Shown piece after piece: positions 28,133 to 37,079 of a DNA stretch of 64,000 nt. Both the position numbers and the translations under genes were made by a program. Source of the DNA: RBC074 sp964470555. Lineage in GTDB: Bacteria > Acidobacteriota > Blastocatellia > RBC074. The notes below the pieces were generated by a model. The model had not been told where the DNA came from and made no database searches. It saw nothing but the letters and a program-made list of their open reading frames with translations. Position 1 is the stretch's first letter, and each line of letters starts with the position of its first letter. Location: assembly GCA_964470555.1 (NCBI GenBank), contig CAYYDG010000004.1, positions 1 through 64,000 of the forward strand, read 5' to 3'.

Positions 28133-29023
28133 ATGACTACAACAGAGCAGATCAACCCATGCACAACACAAATTGACAAGCTACCGACGCTGGAAGCCTT
28201 GCGCGTCATCAACTCCGAAGATCGCAAAGTTGCCGAAGCGATTGAAAAAGTTTTGCCAGCGGTCGCTCGCGCGGTGGATGGAATCGCCGAAAGATTGCAG
28301 CGCGGAGGCAGATTGTTTTACACCGGAACAGGAACCAGCGGACGGCTGGGAGTTTTGGACGCTGCCGAATGCCCGCCGACCTTTGGCGTCTCGCCGGAGT
28401 TGGTGCAAGGCGTCATCGCCGGAGGCTACGACGCTTGTTACAAAGCCGTCGAAGCATCCGAAGACGATCGCGAAGCCGGAGCGAAGGATTTGCAGGCGCG
28501 CGGATTCACCGCCAACGATTGTCTGGTTGGTATCGCGGCCAGCGGGCGCACGCCTTACACCATCGGTGCTGTGGAGTACGCGCGACAACTTGGCGCGCTG
28601 ACCGTTTGTATTGTCTGCAACGAAAACTCAGAACTCGCTGCTGCTGCGGAAATTGCCATCGAACCGATTGTCGGTCCCGAAGTCATCGCTGGTTCGACGC
28701 GGTTGAAATCCGGCACGGCGCAAAAACTGGTTTTGAATATGCTTTCGACCATGGCGATGGTGCGATTGGGCTACGTCACCGGCAATCGCATGACCAATTT
28801 GAAAACCAGCAACATCAAATTGCGCCAACGCGCCACAGGCCTGGTGATGGCCGAATGCGATTTGGATAAAACTGCGGCGGAAGCTGCGCTCGAAGCTGCC
28901 AACTGGGATTTGCGCGTGGCCATCGTCATGGTAAAAACCGGTGCCGCGCGCGAAGCCGCCGAAGTGGCGTTGCAACAATCAAACTTCATCATCGCTCGCG
29001 CAGTTTCATTGCTGACAAACTAA
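28133..29023 (+). CDS. murQ: N-acetylmuramic acid 6-phosphate etherase
   Basis: 296 residues, normal length. SIS-domain enzyme that splits D-lactate from MurNAc-6-phosphate to give GlcNAc-6-phosphate during cell-wall recycling. Visible motifs: GGRLFYTGTGTSGRLGVLDAAECPPTFG (catalytic Glu in the AAECPPTF block), GIAASGRTPYTIGAV for substrate phosphate, and ETHERASE signature blocks NMLSTMAMVRLG and LKTSNIKLRQRA. It lies 13 bp after hicA in the run starting with the amino-sugar kinase. Confidence 0.97.
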   Translation: MTTTEQINPCTTQIDKLPTLEALRVINSEDRKVAEAIEKVLPAVARAVDGIAERLQRGGRLFYTGTGTSGRLGVLDAAECPPTFGVSPELVQGVIAGGYDACYKAVEASEDDREAGAKDLQARGFTANDCLVGIAASGRTPYTIGAVEYARQLGALTVCIVCNENSELAAAAEIAIEPIVGPEVIAGSTRLKSGTAQKLVLNMLSTMAMVRLGYVTGNRMTNLKTSNIKLRQRATGLVMAECDLDKTAAEAALEAANWDLRVAIVMVKTGAAREAAEVALQQSNFIIARAVSLLTN

Positions 29024-29060
29024 ATCAACATCGCAACCAACAGTGACTCAATCGGAGAAA

Positions 29061-29156
29061 TTAACCATTAAGCATTAGCCATTGCCCATTAGCAGACAGG
29101 GTAGGACTGTTTCTACCCTGTCTGCTAATGGGCAATTCGCAATGGTTAATGGTTAA
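29061..29156. repeat. Word-repeat hairpin (TTAACCATTA words) after murQ
   Basis: Inner arms 29081-29104 and 29113-29136 pair perfectly over 24 bp with an 8-nt loop. Outer arms (29061-29080 and 29137-29156) pair with mismatches and are built of AACCATT/TAGCCAT words. The core differs from all other sites. Confidence 0.88.
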
Positions 29157-29219
29157 TGACTGACACTCGATTTAACTTTCTGTAGGGAGCGCATAATTCA
29201 CGAAAGAACTTTTACCTAA

Positions 29220-30626
29220 ATGACTGTTACCAATGCTCAACCAGCCTGGACGATTCCGGGTTACCTGGAAATCAAAAACAATCATTTGCATATCAACGGC
29301 ATTGATGCGATCAAACTTGCCGATGAATTCGACACGCCGCTGTTTGTCGTTTCGGCGCCGCGCATTCGCCACAACATCGCGCGCTTGCTGGAAGCGAAAA
29401 CGCATCACCCGAAGCTGAAACTTTGTTTCGCGTCAAAAGCCAACAATCTGCTTGGCGTGCTGCGCGTGGTGCGCGAAGCCGGAATTGATGTCGAAGTCAA
29501 TTCCGGCGGCGAATTGTTCAAAGCCCTGCGCGCGGGATTTCGCCCCGACCAGATTGAAATGAACGGCATTTCAAAAACCGAGCAGGAAATTGCCGAAGCC
29601 ATCGAAGCAGGGATTTACACGATCAATCTGGATTCGCCGTTTGAACTGGAATTGGTCGAACAAGTCGCCGCGAAGCTGAAGAAGCGCGCCAATGTCACCG
29701 TGCGATTGGTTGCCGGTGTGGGAACTCGTTCGCACGCCGGGTTGCAAACGGCGTTGTACACATCGAAGTTCGGCGTGTCGCCTTCGCAGGCGCGCGAAAT
29801 GATGTTGCGCGCAGTGGCCAGGCCGGAACTTATCAACCTTGCGGGTTTGCACATTCACGTCGGTTCGCAAACGCCTGATCCTGAACCTTACGCCGAAGCC
29901 TTTGCCGCGATGTGGGAACATTTGTTGTGGCTGCACCGAGAAACCGGCCACAAGTTGCAACACATCAACATTGGCGGAGGCATACCGGTCAATTACCTGC
30001 GCGACGAAGCGCACGCCGAAGAAATCAGCGACAACGAACGAGCGATGCTCGGCGCAAATCTGACGGCGGCGGAAATGATGGCAAATGCGATTGATGTCGT
30101 TCGCGCTTCGGCGCGCGAAGCTGGAGCCGAGCATTTGTTGGACGAATTGGAAATCGTCATGGAACCCGGTCGCGCAGTCATCGCCGACGCGGTGACGATT
30201 CTGACCACAGTCCGCAACGTCAAAACGCGCCCCGAAACCGGCGAAGCCTGGGCGTTGACCGACGCCGGTTACAACCTGATGCTTTCTATGGTCATGTATC
30301 ACTGGTATTACCATGCGGTGAACGCTTCGCGCGCGGGCGAAGCGCACAACGAGCGCTATCGAATGGCCGGGCCGTTGTGCGACGGAGGCGATGTGTATTT
30401 CGATTTGCACGGCGACGGCCATCTGCCTGATTGCCGCTTGCTGCCGTCGAACGTGCAGGTCGGCGAAGTCATTGCCATGCTCAACACCGGCGCGTACACC
30501 GCGTCGCAAATGACCGCTTACAACGGCAGAGTTTTTCCGGCTGCGGTTTTGATCGAAGAAGACGGCAACGTAGAAGTCATTCGCCGCCGCGACAATTACG
30601 AAGATTTGGTCCTCAACGAGCTGTAA
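29220..30626 (+). CDS. lysA: Diaminopimelate decarboxylase-family PLP enzyme
   Basis: 468 residues, fold-type III (alanine-racemase-like barrel). PLP Lys73 is in CFASKANN, then LHIHVGSQ, the glycine-rich NIGGGIPVNYL, VMEPGRAVIADA, the C-terminal cysteine in GPLCDGGDVY and the tyrosine in GAYTASQMTAYNGR. It decarboxylates meso-diaminopimelate to lysine if a true LysA; GPLCDGGD differs slightly from the usual CESGD, so another basic amino acid decarboxylase of the group is possible. The hairpin at 29061-29156 separates it from murQ. Confidence 0.85.
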   Translation: MTVTNAQPAWTIPGYLEIKNNHLHINGIDAIKLADEFDTPLFVVSAPRIRHNIARLLEAKTHHPKLKLCFASKANNLLGVLRVVREAGIDVEVNSGGELFKALRAGFRPDQIEMNGISKTEQEIAEAIEAGIYTINLDSPFELELVEQVAAKLKKRANVTVRLVAGVGTRSHAGLQTALYTSKFGVSPSQAREMMLRAVARPELINLAGLHIHVGSQTPDPEPYAEAFAAMWEHLLWLHRETGHKLQHINIGGGIPVNYLRDEAHAEEISDNERAMLGANLTAAEMMANAIDVVRASAREAGAEHLLDELEIVMEPGRAVIADAVTILTTVRNVKTRPETGEAWALTDAGYNLMLSMVMYHWYYHAVNASRAGEAHNERYRMAGPLCDGGDVYFDLHGDGHLPDCRLLPSNVQVGEVIAMLNTGAYTASQMTAYNGRVFPAAVLIEEDGNVEVIRRRDNYEDLVLNEL

Positions 30627-30650
30627 TCACTTTCAACTAGGAGATAACCA

Positions 30651-31088
30651 ATGAAACGAATTCTGGGAGGTTTGATCGTCATGATTCTGACCGCAGTCAT
30701 CGCCAATGCTCAGGCCGGAAAAATAGAGCAGGAAATTTTGAAGTTGGAACAGCAATGGGAAGATGCCCTGATCAAGGCCGATGTCGCCGTGCTGGAAAAG
30801 CTTTACCACGACAAACTGATTTATACGCATTCAAATGCTTCGGTGGATGACAAGGCCAGTTACAACGCCAAGATCAAATCCGGCGCGTCCAAGTACATTT
30901 CCATCAAACGCGACGACATCAAAGTGACGGTGATTGGCGACACGGCAATTGTCACCTGCCATTGGCTGGTGCATTCGTTCGGCGGCGGCAAGGAAAATCA
31001 CACCGACGCGCGCTACATTCATGTGTATGTGAAGGAAAAAGGCGCGTGGAAAATGGCGGCTCATCAGTCAACATTTGTGGTTAAGTGA
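30651..31088 (+). CDS. Secreted DUF4440 (SnoaL/NTF2-like) protein
   Basis: 145 residues. GGAGATAACC precedes ATG 30651; signal peptide MKRILGGLIVMILTAVIANAQA. The mature part is one cone-shaped NTF2-like domain: QEILKLEQQWEDALIKADVAVLEKLYHDKLIYTHSNA, then TVIGDTAIVTCHW and the closing WKMAAHQSTFV, which is typical of DUF4440. Catalysis or ligand not known. Its 3' end overlaps that of folC by 25 bp on the opposite strand. Confidence 0.88.
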   Translation: MKRILGGLIVMILTAVIANAQAGKIEQEILKLEQQWEDALIKADVAVLEKLYHDKLIYTHSNASVDDKASYNAKIKSGASKYISIKRDDIKVTVIGDTAIVTCHWLVHSFGGGKENHTDARYIHVYVKEKGAWKMAAHQSTFVVK

Positions 31089-32362
31089 TGAAGTAATTCT
31101 CCGGCCAGATACAGCGAACCGCACACAACGATCAGACCGTTGGCTGGCGTAATGCGCATCGCTTCCAATAACGCCTCGGCAAGAGTTTCTGAGCAAATCG
31201 AATCTTGTCGAATCGTTATTGTTTGTTCGGCAATGGATTGCGGCGACGCAGCGCGCAGATTTTCGACTTGCGTCAGAATCACGTGTCGCGCGATTGGGAA
31301 CAGTAACTTCGCCATTTCAATTGCCGCCTTGTCGGCCATCGCCCCAAAGATCAATGTGATAGGGACGCCAGCGTAATGTTCATCCAAAAAGTTTCGCAGT
31401 GTTTCCGCGCCCGACGGATTGTGCGCGCCATCCACTAACAACTGCACAGAAAACTTCGGCGATTCGATCAACTGCAATCTGCCCGGCCAGTTGGCTTTGC
31501 TGAGGCCTTCTTCGATGGTTTGCTGGTCAATCTTCCAACCGAGTTGGCGCAATTGCTCCGCAATCAAAATCGCCGTCATCGCGTTTTCGGCTTGATGACG
31601 ACCGCGTAGATTCAACTGCACGTCGTAAGTTCGATACCGCAGCCGATATTGGCCAGCGTTTGGTTCGGCGTAGAAAGATTCGCCAGCGACTGAAACCAGC
31701 GGAGCGCTTAATTCTTCAGCACGAGCGACGATTGTCTGCATCGCTTCATACGGTTGCGGAGCGACGACCACAGGCACATTCGGTTTGATGATTCCGGCTT
31801 TTTCGCCAGCAATTGCAGCCAGTGTGTTTCCCAGATACTTCTGATGGTCAAACCCAATCGGCGTGATTGCCGTCACTGCAGGTTGGCAGATATTCGTCGC
31901 GTCCAACCTGCCACCCATCCCGACTTCCAGCACAGCCAGTTCGACTTGCCGTTCGGCGAAGTACAGATAAGCGATCATCGTCACCTGTTCAAAGTAAGTT
32001 GGCGACGCCGCGAGCTTGCCTTCGGCAACCAGCGTTTCGCTTGACTGACGAACCGCTGTCGCCAATCGCGCAAAGTCGTTTTCATGAATTTCGCTGCCAT
32101 CAACGCGAATTCGTTCTGTAATCGAAATCAAGTGCGGTGATGTGTACTGTCCAACGTGGAATCCGGCAGCGCGCAAAATCGCTTCGGTCATTGCGGCGGT
32201 GGAGCCTTTGCCATTGGTTCCGGCGATGTGGATGGCGGGAAATGTTCGCTGAGGATTGCCAACCGCGCTGGCCAGAGCTTGGACTGTTTCCAGCCCAAGC
32301 TTCATGGCCAGCACCTCGTTGCCAAGTGAATACAGATAAGAAACCGATTCGGCGAAGTTCAT
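31064..32362 (-). CDS. folC: Folylpolyglutamate synthase / dihydrofolate synthase
   Basis: 432 residues. Mur-ligase fold: ATP loop GTNGKGSTAAMTEAILRAAG, LAVLEVGMGGRLDATN, and the second-domain motif VDGAHNPSGAETL. It adds glutamate to dihydropteroate and/or tetrahydrofolates. The start ATG 32362 lies 16 nt from the left end of a 171-bp MITE-like element. Convergent with the DUF4440 gene. Confidence 0.95.
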   Translation of the reverse strand: MNFAESVSYLYSLGNEVLAMKLGLETVQALASAVGNPQRTFPAIHIAGTNGKGSTAAMTEAILRAAGFHVGQYTSPHLISITERIRVDGSEIHENDFARLATAVRQSSETLVAEGKLAASPTYFEQVTMIAYLYFAERQVELAVLEVGMGGRLDATNICQPAVTAITPIGFDHQKYLGNTLAAIAGEKAGIIKPNVPVVVAPQPYEAMQTIVARAEELSAPLVSVAGESFYAEPNAGQYRLRYRTYDVQLNLRGRHQAENAMTAILIAEQLRQLGWKIDQQTIEEGLSKANWPGRLQLIESPKFSVQLLVDGAHNPSGAETLRNFLDEHYAGVPITLIFGAMADKAAIEMAKLLFPIARHVILTQVENLRAASPQSIAEQTITIRQDSICSETLAEALLEAMRITPANGLIVVCGSLYLAGELLHHLTTNVD

Positions 32363-32377
32363 TCAGTCTTCAAGAAG

Positions 32378-32548
32378 CTAAATCAGAGCAAGCAACACTG
32401 GGCCATTCTCTTTTGACAGGATGAACATGATTTTCGGCAGGATTTACAGAATCACCAATAGCGATCAAGTTCCAACTTGGTTTGAATCCTGTTCATCTTG
32501 AAAAAAAATCATGTTCATCCTGTCTCAAAGTTTCTTGCTTCGATTTAG
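32378..32548. mobile_element. 171-bp MITE-like element, copy 1
   Basis: The ends CTAAATCAGAGCAAGCAAC (32378) and the complement of TTGCTTCGATTTAG (ending 32548) are terminal inverted repeats. Inside are ACAGGATGAACATGATTTT and its complement. The copy at 36238-36407 has the same ends, length and order. The right end overlaps the stop codon of uxaC. Confidence 0.8.
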
Positions 32549-33966
32549 GCGAATTTGTAGGCGCGTTTGGCCAATCGGTAAGCAGCGTCGTGAATCATTT
32601 CGTCGGCATCGGCCTGATCAATGATTCCGCGCACGACCAAACCGGCAATCCAGTTGGCGTCCACGCGGCGAGCCAGATCGTGGCGAGCAGGAATGGAAGG
32701 GAAAGCGCGCGTGTCGTCGTTGAATCCGGCAGTGTTGTACAACCCTGCGGTTTCCATCGCCTGATCGCGGAACCGGCGCATGCCGTTCAAACTGTCATGA
32801 AACCACCACGGCGGTCCCAATCGCAGCGCCGGATAATGCCCGGCCAACGGCGCCAGTTCGCGCGAATACGTCGTTTCGTCCAGCGTGAACAAAATCAGCG
32901 TCAGCCGCGCATCGTTGCCGAATCGTTCCAGCAATGGTTTCAAACTGCGCGTGAAATCCGACGAAACTGGAATGTCGCAACCTTTGTCGTAGCCGAATTT
33001 TTCAAACACCACAAGATTGTGATTGCGGAACGAGCCAGGATGAAACTGCATGACCAACCCGTCTTCGGCGCTCATGCGGGCGTTTTGAACGATCAGATGT
33101 CCGGTGAAGCGCGTCGCATCGTCTTCGGTTGCTGTGCCTACCAAAGCTCGTTGGAAAATCGCTTCGGCTTCGGAGTCGCTCAATTCGCAAGTGAACGGCG
33201 TCAATGCGGCGTGATCGGTTGCCGTCGCGCCCATTGTTTTGAAAAAAGCGCGGCGGCTTTCCAGCGCTTCGATCAATTTTTTGTAGCTGCCGATTTCGTA
33301 GCCGCAGGTTTTGCCCAACTCCTCAATGTTCGCGCGCCAGTCCGGGCGGTCAATGTTGACGACTCCGTCTGGGCGGAACGTCGGCACAATGCGGCCTTTC
33401 CAGCCCGAAGCCTTGATCGCTTTGTGATGTTCCAGCGTGTCGGCGGCGGCGTCGGTCGTCGCCAGAATTTCTATGTTGAAGCGTTCGAACAATTGACGCG
33501 GACGAAACTCCGGTTGGGTCAGACAGTCGGCAATTTGATCGTAAATCTTTTGCGCGTTCGCGCCGTTCAGTTTATCGGTCACGCCAAACACATCGTGCAG
33601 TTCATGCGCCAGCCACATTCCGGTCGGAGTCCCGCGAAACAGGAAAAAGTTATCGGCAAAGGTTTGCCAGATTTTGCGATGATCGCTTTCGACTTCGCCG
33701 CCGTCCGTGCGCGGCACGCCCAATGATTCCAGCGCGATGCCTTGCGAATAAAGCATGCGGAAAATGTAATGGTCGGGAATCAGCAGAAGTTCCGTAGGCG
33801 TGCCGAATTGGTAATCGGGATCGGCAAACATGCGCGGGTCAACGTGACCGTGCGGACACACCAACGGTTTGTCGGCAACCTGGCGATACAAATGCAGAGC
33901 GATTTCTTTCTGTTTCGGGTCTGGATCGAAATAACGATCTTCGGGCAAAAGCAGTTTGTCGGTCAC
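32545..33966 (-). CDS. uxaC: Glucuronate isomerase
   Basis: 473 residues from GTG 33966, set by AGGAG six bases upstream; the reading frame continues far upstream but that part overlaps the next gene and translates as Arg/Gln-rich noise. It interconverts D-glucuronate and D-fructuronate (also galacturonate and tagaturonate). Family blocks include ADKPLVCPHGHVDPRMFADPD, EIGSYKKLIEALESRRAFFKTMGATATDHAAL, and LAPLAGHYPALRLGPPWWFHDSLNGMRRFRD. No other uronate genes are seen nearby. Confidence 0.95.
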   Translation of the reverse strand: MTDKLLLPEDRYFDPDPKQKEIALHLYRQVADKPLVCPHGHVDPRMFADPDYQFGTPTELLLIPDHYIFRMLYSQGIALESLGVPRTDGGEVESDHRKIWQTFADNFFLFRGTPTGMWLAHELHDVFGVTDKLNGANAQKIYDQIADCLTQPEFRPRQLFERFNIEILATTDAAADTLEHHKAIKASGWKGRIVPTFRPDGVVNIDRPDWRANIEELGKTCGYEIGSYKKLIEALESRRAFFKTMGATATDHAALTPFTCELSDSEAEAIFQRALVGTATEDDATRFTGHLIVQNARMSAEDGLVMQFHPGSFRNHNLVVFEKFGYDKGCDIPVSSDFTRSLKPLLERFGNDARLTLILFTLDETTYSRELAPLAGHYPALRLGPPWWFHDSLNGMRRFRDQAMETAGLYNTAGFNDDTRAFPSIPARHDLARRVDANWIAGLVVRGIIDQADADEMIHDAAYRLAKRAYKFA

Positions 33967-34043
33967 GATGTGCTCCTGATGTTGAAGAATGGAATGGTCT
34001 TTACCAAGTGGAGATGGATGATAGCCGAAGCCCTGCGCCGCGC

Positions 34044-34400
34044 TCAATCCTGCAAAGACGAATGCAGTTTTGCGGGCGCGATCATCAACCAGGCCTGGCG
34101 AATGTGCGACGCCAATTCCTTGTCTTTGACCCGATTTAGATTGATGCCGATCCATCCGCGAACGCCGACGTATGGCGGTTTGAAAAACTTGTTCGGTTCG
34201 GCTTCGATCAATGCCTGCTGCACTTCGCTGGTGGCGGCGCTCCAGATGGCGATGCGCCCATCGTTGTGATGATTGTTGGCGAACATGACGAAAACCTTTT
34301 TCTTGACGAAAAACGTCGGTTCGCCATGCGAAAGTTTTTCTTCGACTTCGGGCAGCGCCAGACAAAACTTCCTGACCCGCACTAGATGATCTTTGGCCAT
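34044..34400 (-). CDS. MmcQ/YjbR family DNA-binding-like protein
   Basis: 118 residues. LPEVEEKLSHGEPTFFVKKKVFVMFANN and the closing WIGINLNRVKDKELASHIRQAWLMIAPAKL are the CyaY-like YjbR/MmcQ fold (one domain). A DNA-binding role is suggested for the family but not shown. It sits 77 bp before uxaC and 83 bp after lctP on the same strand. Confidence 0.9.
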   Translation of the reverse strand: MAKDHLVRVRKFCLALPEVEEKLSHGEPTFFVKKKVFVMFANNHHNDGRIAIWSAATSEVQQALIEAEPNKFFKPPYVGVRGWIGINLNRVKDKELASHIRQAWLMIAPAKLHSSLQD

Positions 34401-34421
34401 AAAATTTTTGAGGAAAAAGCT

Positions 34422-34474
34422 CAGAGTTCAAGCATTTGCTTGCTGAAATCAACCAAGCTGAAGCTTGAACTCTG
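34422..34474. repeat. Hairpin with word repeats between lctP and the MmcQ gene
   Basis: Perfect 12-bp arms 34422-34433 and 34463-34474 (CAGAGTTCAAGC), with further AGCATTTGCTTGC/CAAGCTGAAGC words inside. It lies 10 nt from the lctP stop. Confidence 0.7.
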
Positions 34475-34483
34475 AACGAAGAA

Positions 34484-36106
34484 TTACGGCACGATGCCGG
34501 GAAAAACGTACGCTTGCAGCATCACCAGCAAACCGACCAGAACCGCCAACGCCACGCTGTGAAAAAACACGTAACGCAAAATCGTGCCTTCCTGACCGTG
34601 TTGGTTGGTGGCCATGCTGGCGACGACGATGGATTGCGCATCAATCATTTTGCCCATCACGCCGCCGGAACTGTTCGACGCTGCCGCCAGCACCGGCGAA
34701 AAACCAAGTTGCTGCGCCGTCACTTGCTGCAAATTGCCGAACAAAACGTTGGACGAAGTGTCGCTGCCGGTCAAGGCTACGCCCAACCAACCGAGCAAAG
34801 GCGAAAAGAAAGGAAACAACGGACCCGTGGCGGCGAATGCCAATCCCATTGTCGAATCCAAACCGCCAAATCGCGTGGTGAACCCCAACGCCAGCATGGC
34901 CGAAATCGTCAACAACGAAAGCCGCGCGCGTTTGAAAGTGCCGATGAAAATCTTAACCAATTGCAGCAGCGACAACCGCAATATCAAACCGGAAAGAATT
35001 CCGGCAAACAGCAATGCTGTTCCGGTTGCCGACAACCAGTTGAAGGCAAATCGCGCTTCTTCGGCTTTTTCCAGCAAGACGACAGGCGGAGCGCGCAACA
35101 CGGCTTTGTCTAAAAATGGAACCGGGAATTCCAGCAGTGAAATGCCATTCAACAGCGTTTTGATTTGCGGCAAGCCCCACAAAAACACCAGCACGGACAA
35201 GATCACCCAGGGCATCCAGGCGCGAACAGCTTCGGAGGTCGAAGGTTTTTGGACTACTTCCGCCTCGGCTTCGCCGTCGAATCGCCAGACATTTTTCGGT
35301 TGCCAGAATTTCAACAAGACGACCAGCGTCAAAATCGAAACGATGGCTCCGGCAATGTCCACGACCCAGGGGCCGTGATAATTGCTGACCAGAAATTGCA
35401 CGATGCCGAAGCTCAAACCAGAAGCCAGACACGCCGGCCAGACTTCGCGCATGCCTTTGAATCCAGCCATCGCCCACACCAGCCAGAACGGAACGATCAC
35501 CGAAAAGAAGGGAAGTTGTCGTCCGGTCATGGCGCTCAATTGTTCCAGCGGCAACCCCGTGACTTTGGCCAGCGTGATAATCGGAGTCCCCAGCGCGCCG
35601 TAAGCCACAGGCGCAGTGTTGCCGATCAAAGCCAACCCGGCGGCTTGCAGCGGTTTGAATCCCAGTCCGATCAACATCGCGGCGGAAACCGCGACAGGCG
35701 TTCCGAATCCGGCGGCTCCTTCGATAAACGCGCCAAAGCTGAAAGCAATCAGCAACGCCTGAATGCGGCGGTCGTCAGCCAATCCGGCGATGGTTTTTTT
35801 GACGACTTCAAACTGGCCGGTTGCTACCGTGATGTCGTAGACAAAAATCGCTGCCAGCACTATCCAGCCAATCGGGAACAATCCGAAAGCGGCTCCGTTG
35901 GCAGCGGCAGCCAGCGCCAGTTTAGTTGGCATGCCGTAAATCAAAATGGCGACCAGCAATGCCGAAGCCAGTCCGATCAACGCCGCAATGTGCGCGCGGA
36001 CGTGAAAAAACGCCAGCAATCCGAGCAGCACGACGACGGGAATGGAAGCGATCAACGCCGACAACAGCAAATTCCCGGCAGGGGTATAAACTTGTGTCCA
36101 GTTCAT
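34484..36106 (-). CDS. lctP: L-lactate permease (LctP family)
   Basis: 540 residues with at least 12 hydrophobic segments. Family landmarks: AFSFGAFIEGAAGFGTPVAVSAAMLIGLGF, GNTAPVAYGALGTPIITLAKVTG and the C-terminal FPFFSPLLGWLGVALTGSDTSSNVLFGNLQ. It imports lactate (and glycolate) with protons. No lactate dehydrogenase genes are seen next to it. It shares direction with the MmcQ and uxaC genes, but the hairpin at 34422-34474 may separate the transcripts. Confidence 0.95.
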   Translation of the reverse strand: MNWTQVYTPAGNLLLSALIASIPVVVLLGLLAFFHVRAHIAALIGLASALLVAILIYGMPTKLALAAAANGAAFGLFPIGWIVLAAIFVYDITVATGQFEVVKKTIAGLADDRRIQALLIAFSFGAFIEGAAGFGTPVAVSAAMLIGLGFKPLQAAGLALIGNTAPVAYGALGTPIITLAKVTGLPLEQLSAMTGRQLPFFSVIVPFWLVWAMAGFKGMREVWPACLASGLSFGIVQFLVSNYHGPWVVDIAGAIVSILTLVVLLKFWQPKNVWRFDGEAEAEVVQKPSTSEAVRAWMPWVILSVLVFLWGLPQIKTLLNGISLLEFPVPFLDKAVLRAPPVVLLEKAEEARFAFNWLSATGTALLFAGILSGLILRLSLLQLVKIFIGTFKRARLSLLTISAMLALGFTTRFGGLDSTMGLAFAATGPLFPFFSPLLGWLGVALTGSDTSSNVLFGNLQQVTAQQLGFSPVLAAASNSSGGVMGKMIDAQSIVVASMATNQHGQEGTILRYVFFHSVALAVLVGLLVMLQAYVFPGIVP

Positions 36107-36578
36107 GGGGGCGATGTGTCTCCTGAATGTGTTTGTGATGAAAATCGGTTGGCGCAGTCTACCGCTTGCGAGCGGAACTACAAACGCAGACGCGAAAATT
36201 TTGCCGGGCGAAGTTGTGAAAAGCTGGCAGGCCTGAGCTAAACCAGAACAAACAACATTGAGGCACTGTCTTCAAAGCAGTATGAACGAGATTTTCAACA
36301 GGATTTACAAGACCATCAACGTTTGAAGCAATCCAGTCAGGTCTTGATTCTGATCGTCCTGAAAAAATCATGTCAATCCTGTTTCAAAGTTTTTTGCTTC
36401 GATTTAGAATCCGCGCGTCGAAACAAATTGCTGCCGAAGTTTCGTGAATGAATTGCCCCAAATCACAACAAGCACGGCTTCGGCGTTCAACTTTTTCCTC
36501 ACAATCCAAACCTTCAACATCGCTGACAGGCTCCGCGTGGCGGCAGCGTGTCTTCATCAACTCAAGAGGTATGTGCCC
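36107..36578. other. 472-bp gap with the second MITE-like copy
   Basis: Holds the lctP leader (36107-36237), the 170-bp element (36238-36407) and about 170 bp of leader for the small membrane protein. No other gene is convincing; an in-frame ATG at 36444 lacks a ribosome-binding site. Confidence 0.55.
36238..36407. mobile_element. 170-bp MITE-like element, copy 2
   Basis: Same ends as copy 1 (CTAAACCAGAACAAACAAC on the left, TTTTGCTTCGATTTAG on the right), with AACAGGATTTACAAG and AATCATGTCAATCCTG inside. Divergence from copy 1 is about a quarter of positions, so it is not a recent duplicate. Confidence 0.78.
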
Positions 36579-36983
36579 ATGACCCCCGAAGCGCCCTTTT
36601 CCCGCGCGCACCGAAAACTCGCGCCTGTTTCTTCTTTGGATGAATTGCTGGTTTTGCCGGTTCCGATTTCCGAACCGGTCAAACGTTCTGTCTGGATGGA
36701 TTGTCTGAACGATCTGACGTTTTTGCTTCCGACGTTTGGAATTGTGTTCGGGTTGTTGTTGCTGGGGCAATCGCCTTTTCTAGGCGCGGCTGCGGTGACG
36801 TTGTGCCCGATCATTCTGGCTGTGCGAATCCGGCTGGCTTTGAAATCGCGCCGCGAACGGCGTCAGGTTTCCGAACTGGTGAACTGGCATCAACGGAATC
36901 GTCTTGAAAATCTGCATCGCCACCGCCGGCTCGCCGAAGAATCGCCGGATGTCATGTATTGTCCGGTTCCGCCAGTGAAGTAA
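36579..36983 (+). CDS. Small membrane protein, unknown function
   Basis: 134 residues from ATG 36579, preceded by AAGAGGT. Two hydrophobic segments near residues 45-85 (DLTFLLPTFGIVFGLLLLG; GAAAVTLCPIILAV) and a basic Arg-rich tail (LKSRRERRQVSELVNWHQRN). No family recognised. It is convergent with the redoxin gene, and a word-repeat hairpin separates the two stop codons. Confidence 0.6.
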   Translation: MTPEAPFSRAHRKLAPVSSLDELLVLPVPISEPVKRSVWMDCLNDLTFLLPTFGIVFGLLLLGQSPFLGAAAVTLCPIILAVRIRLALKSRRERRQVSELVNWHQRNRLENLHRHRRLAEESPDVMYCPVPPVK

Positions 36984-36989
36984 CGAAAA

Positions 36990-37079
36990 GGTGAAGAGGG
37001 AGAAGGAGTGAAGAGGTGAAAGGGATTTCATCGCCCCATCACCCACTCACCCCATCACTCACCTCTTCTTCGCTTCTTC
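36990..37079. repeat. Word-repeat hairpin (GGTGAAGA words) between convergent genes
   Basis: Left arm 36990-37024 consists of GGTGAAGA/GGAGTGAAG words; right arm 37034-37079 of their complements CACTCACC/TCTTCACC-like words. It contains the stop codon (37059-37061) and last six codons of the redoxin on the minus strand. Confidence 0.8.

Noticed and set aside
33967..34452. N-terminal extension of uxaC
   Set aside because: It would overlap the MmcQ gene and gives non-conserved Arg/Gln-rich sequence; GTG 33966 has a good ribosome-binding site and fits the family length.
35165..36241. 358-codon frame opposite lctP
   Set aside because: Gln/Arg/Ser-rich shadow of the permease gene.
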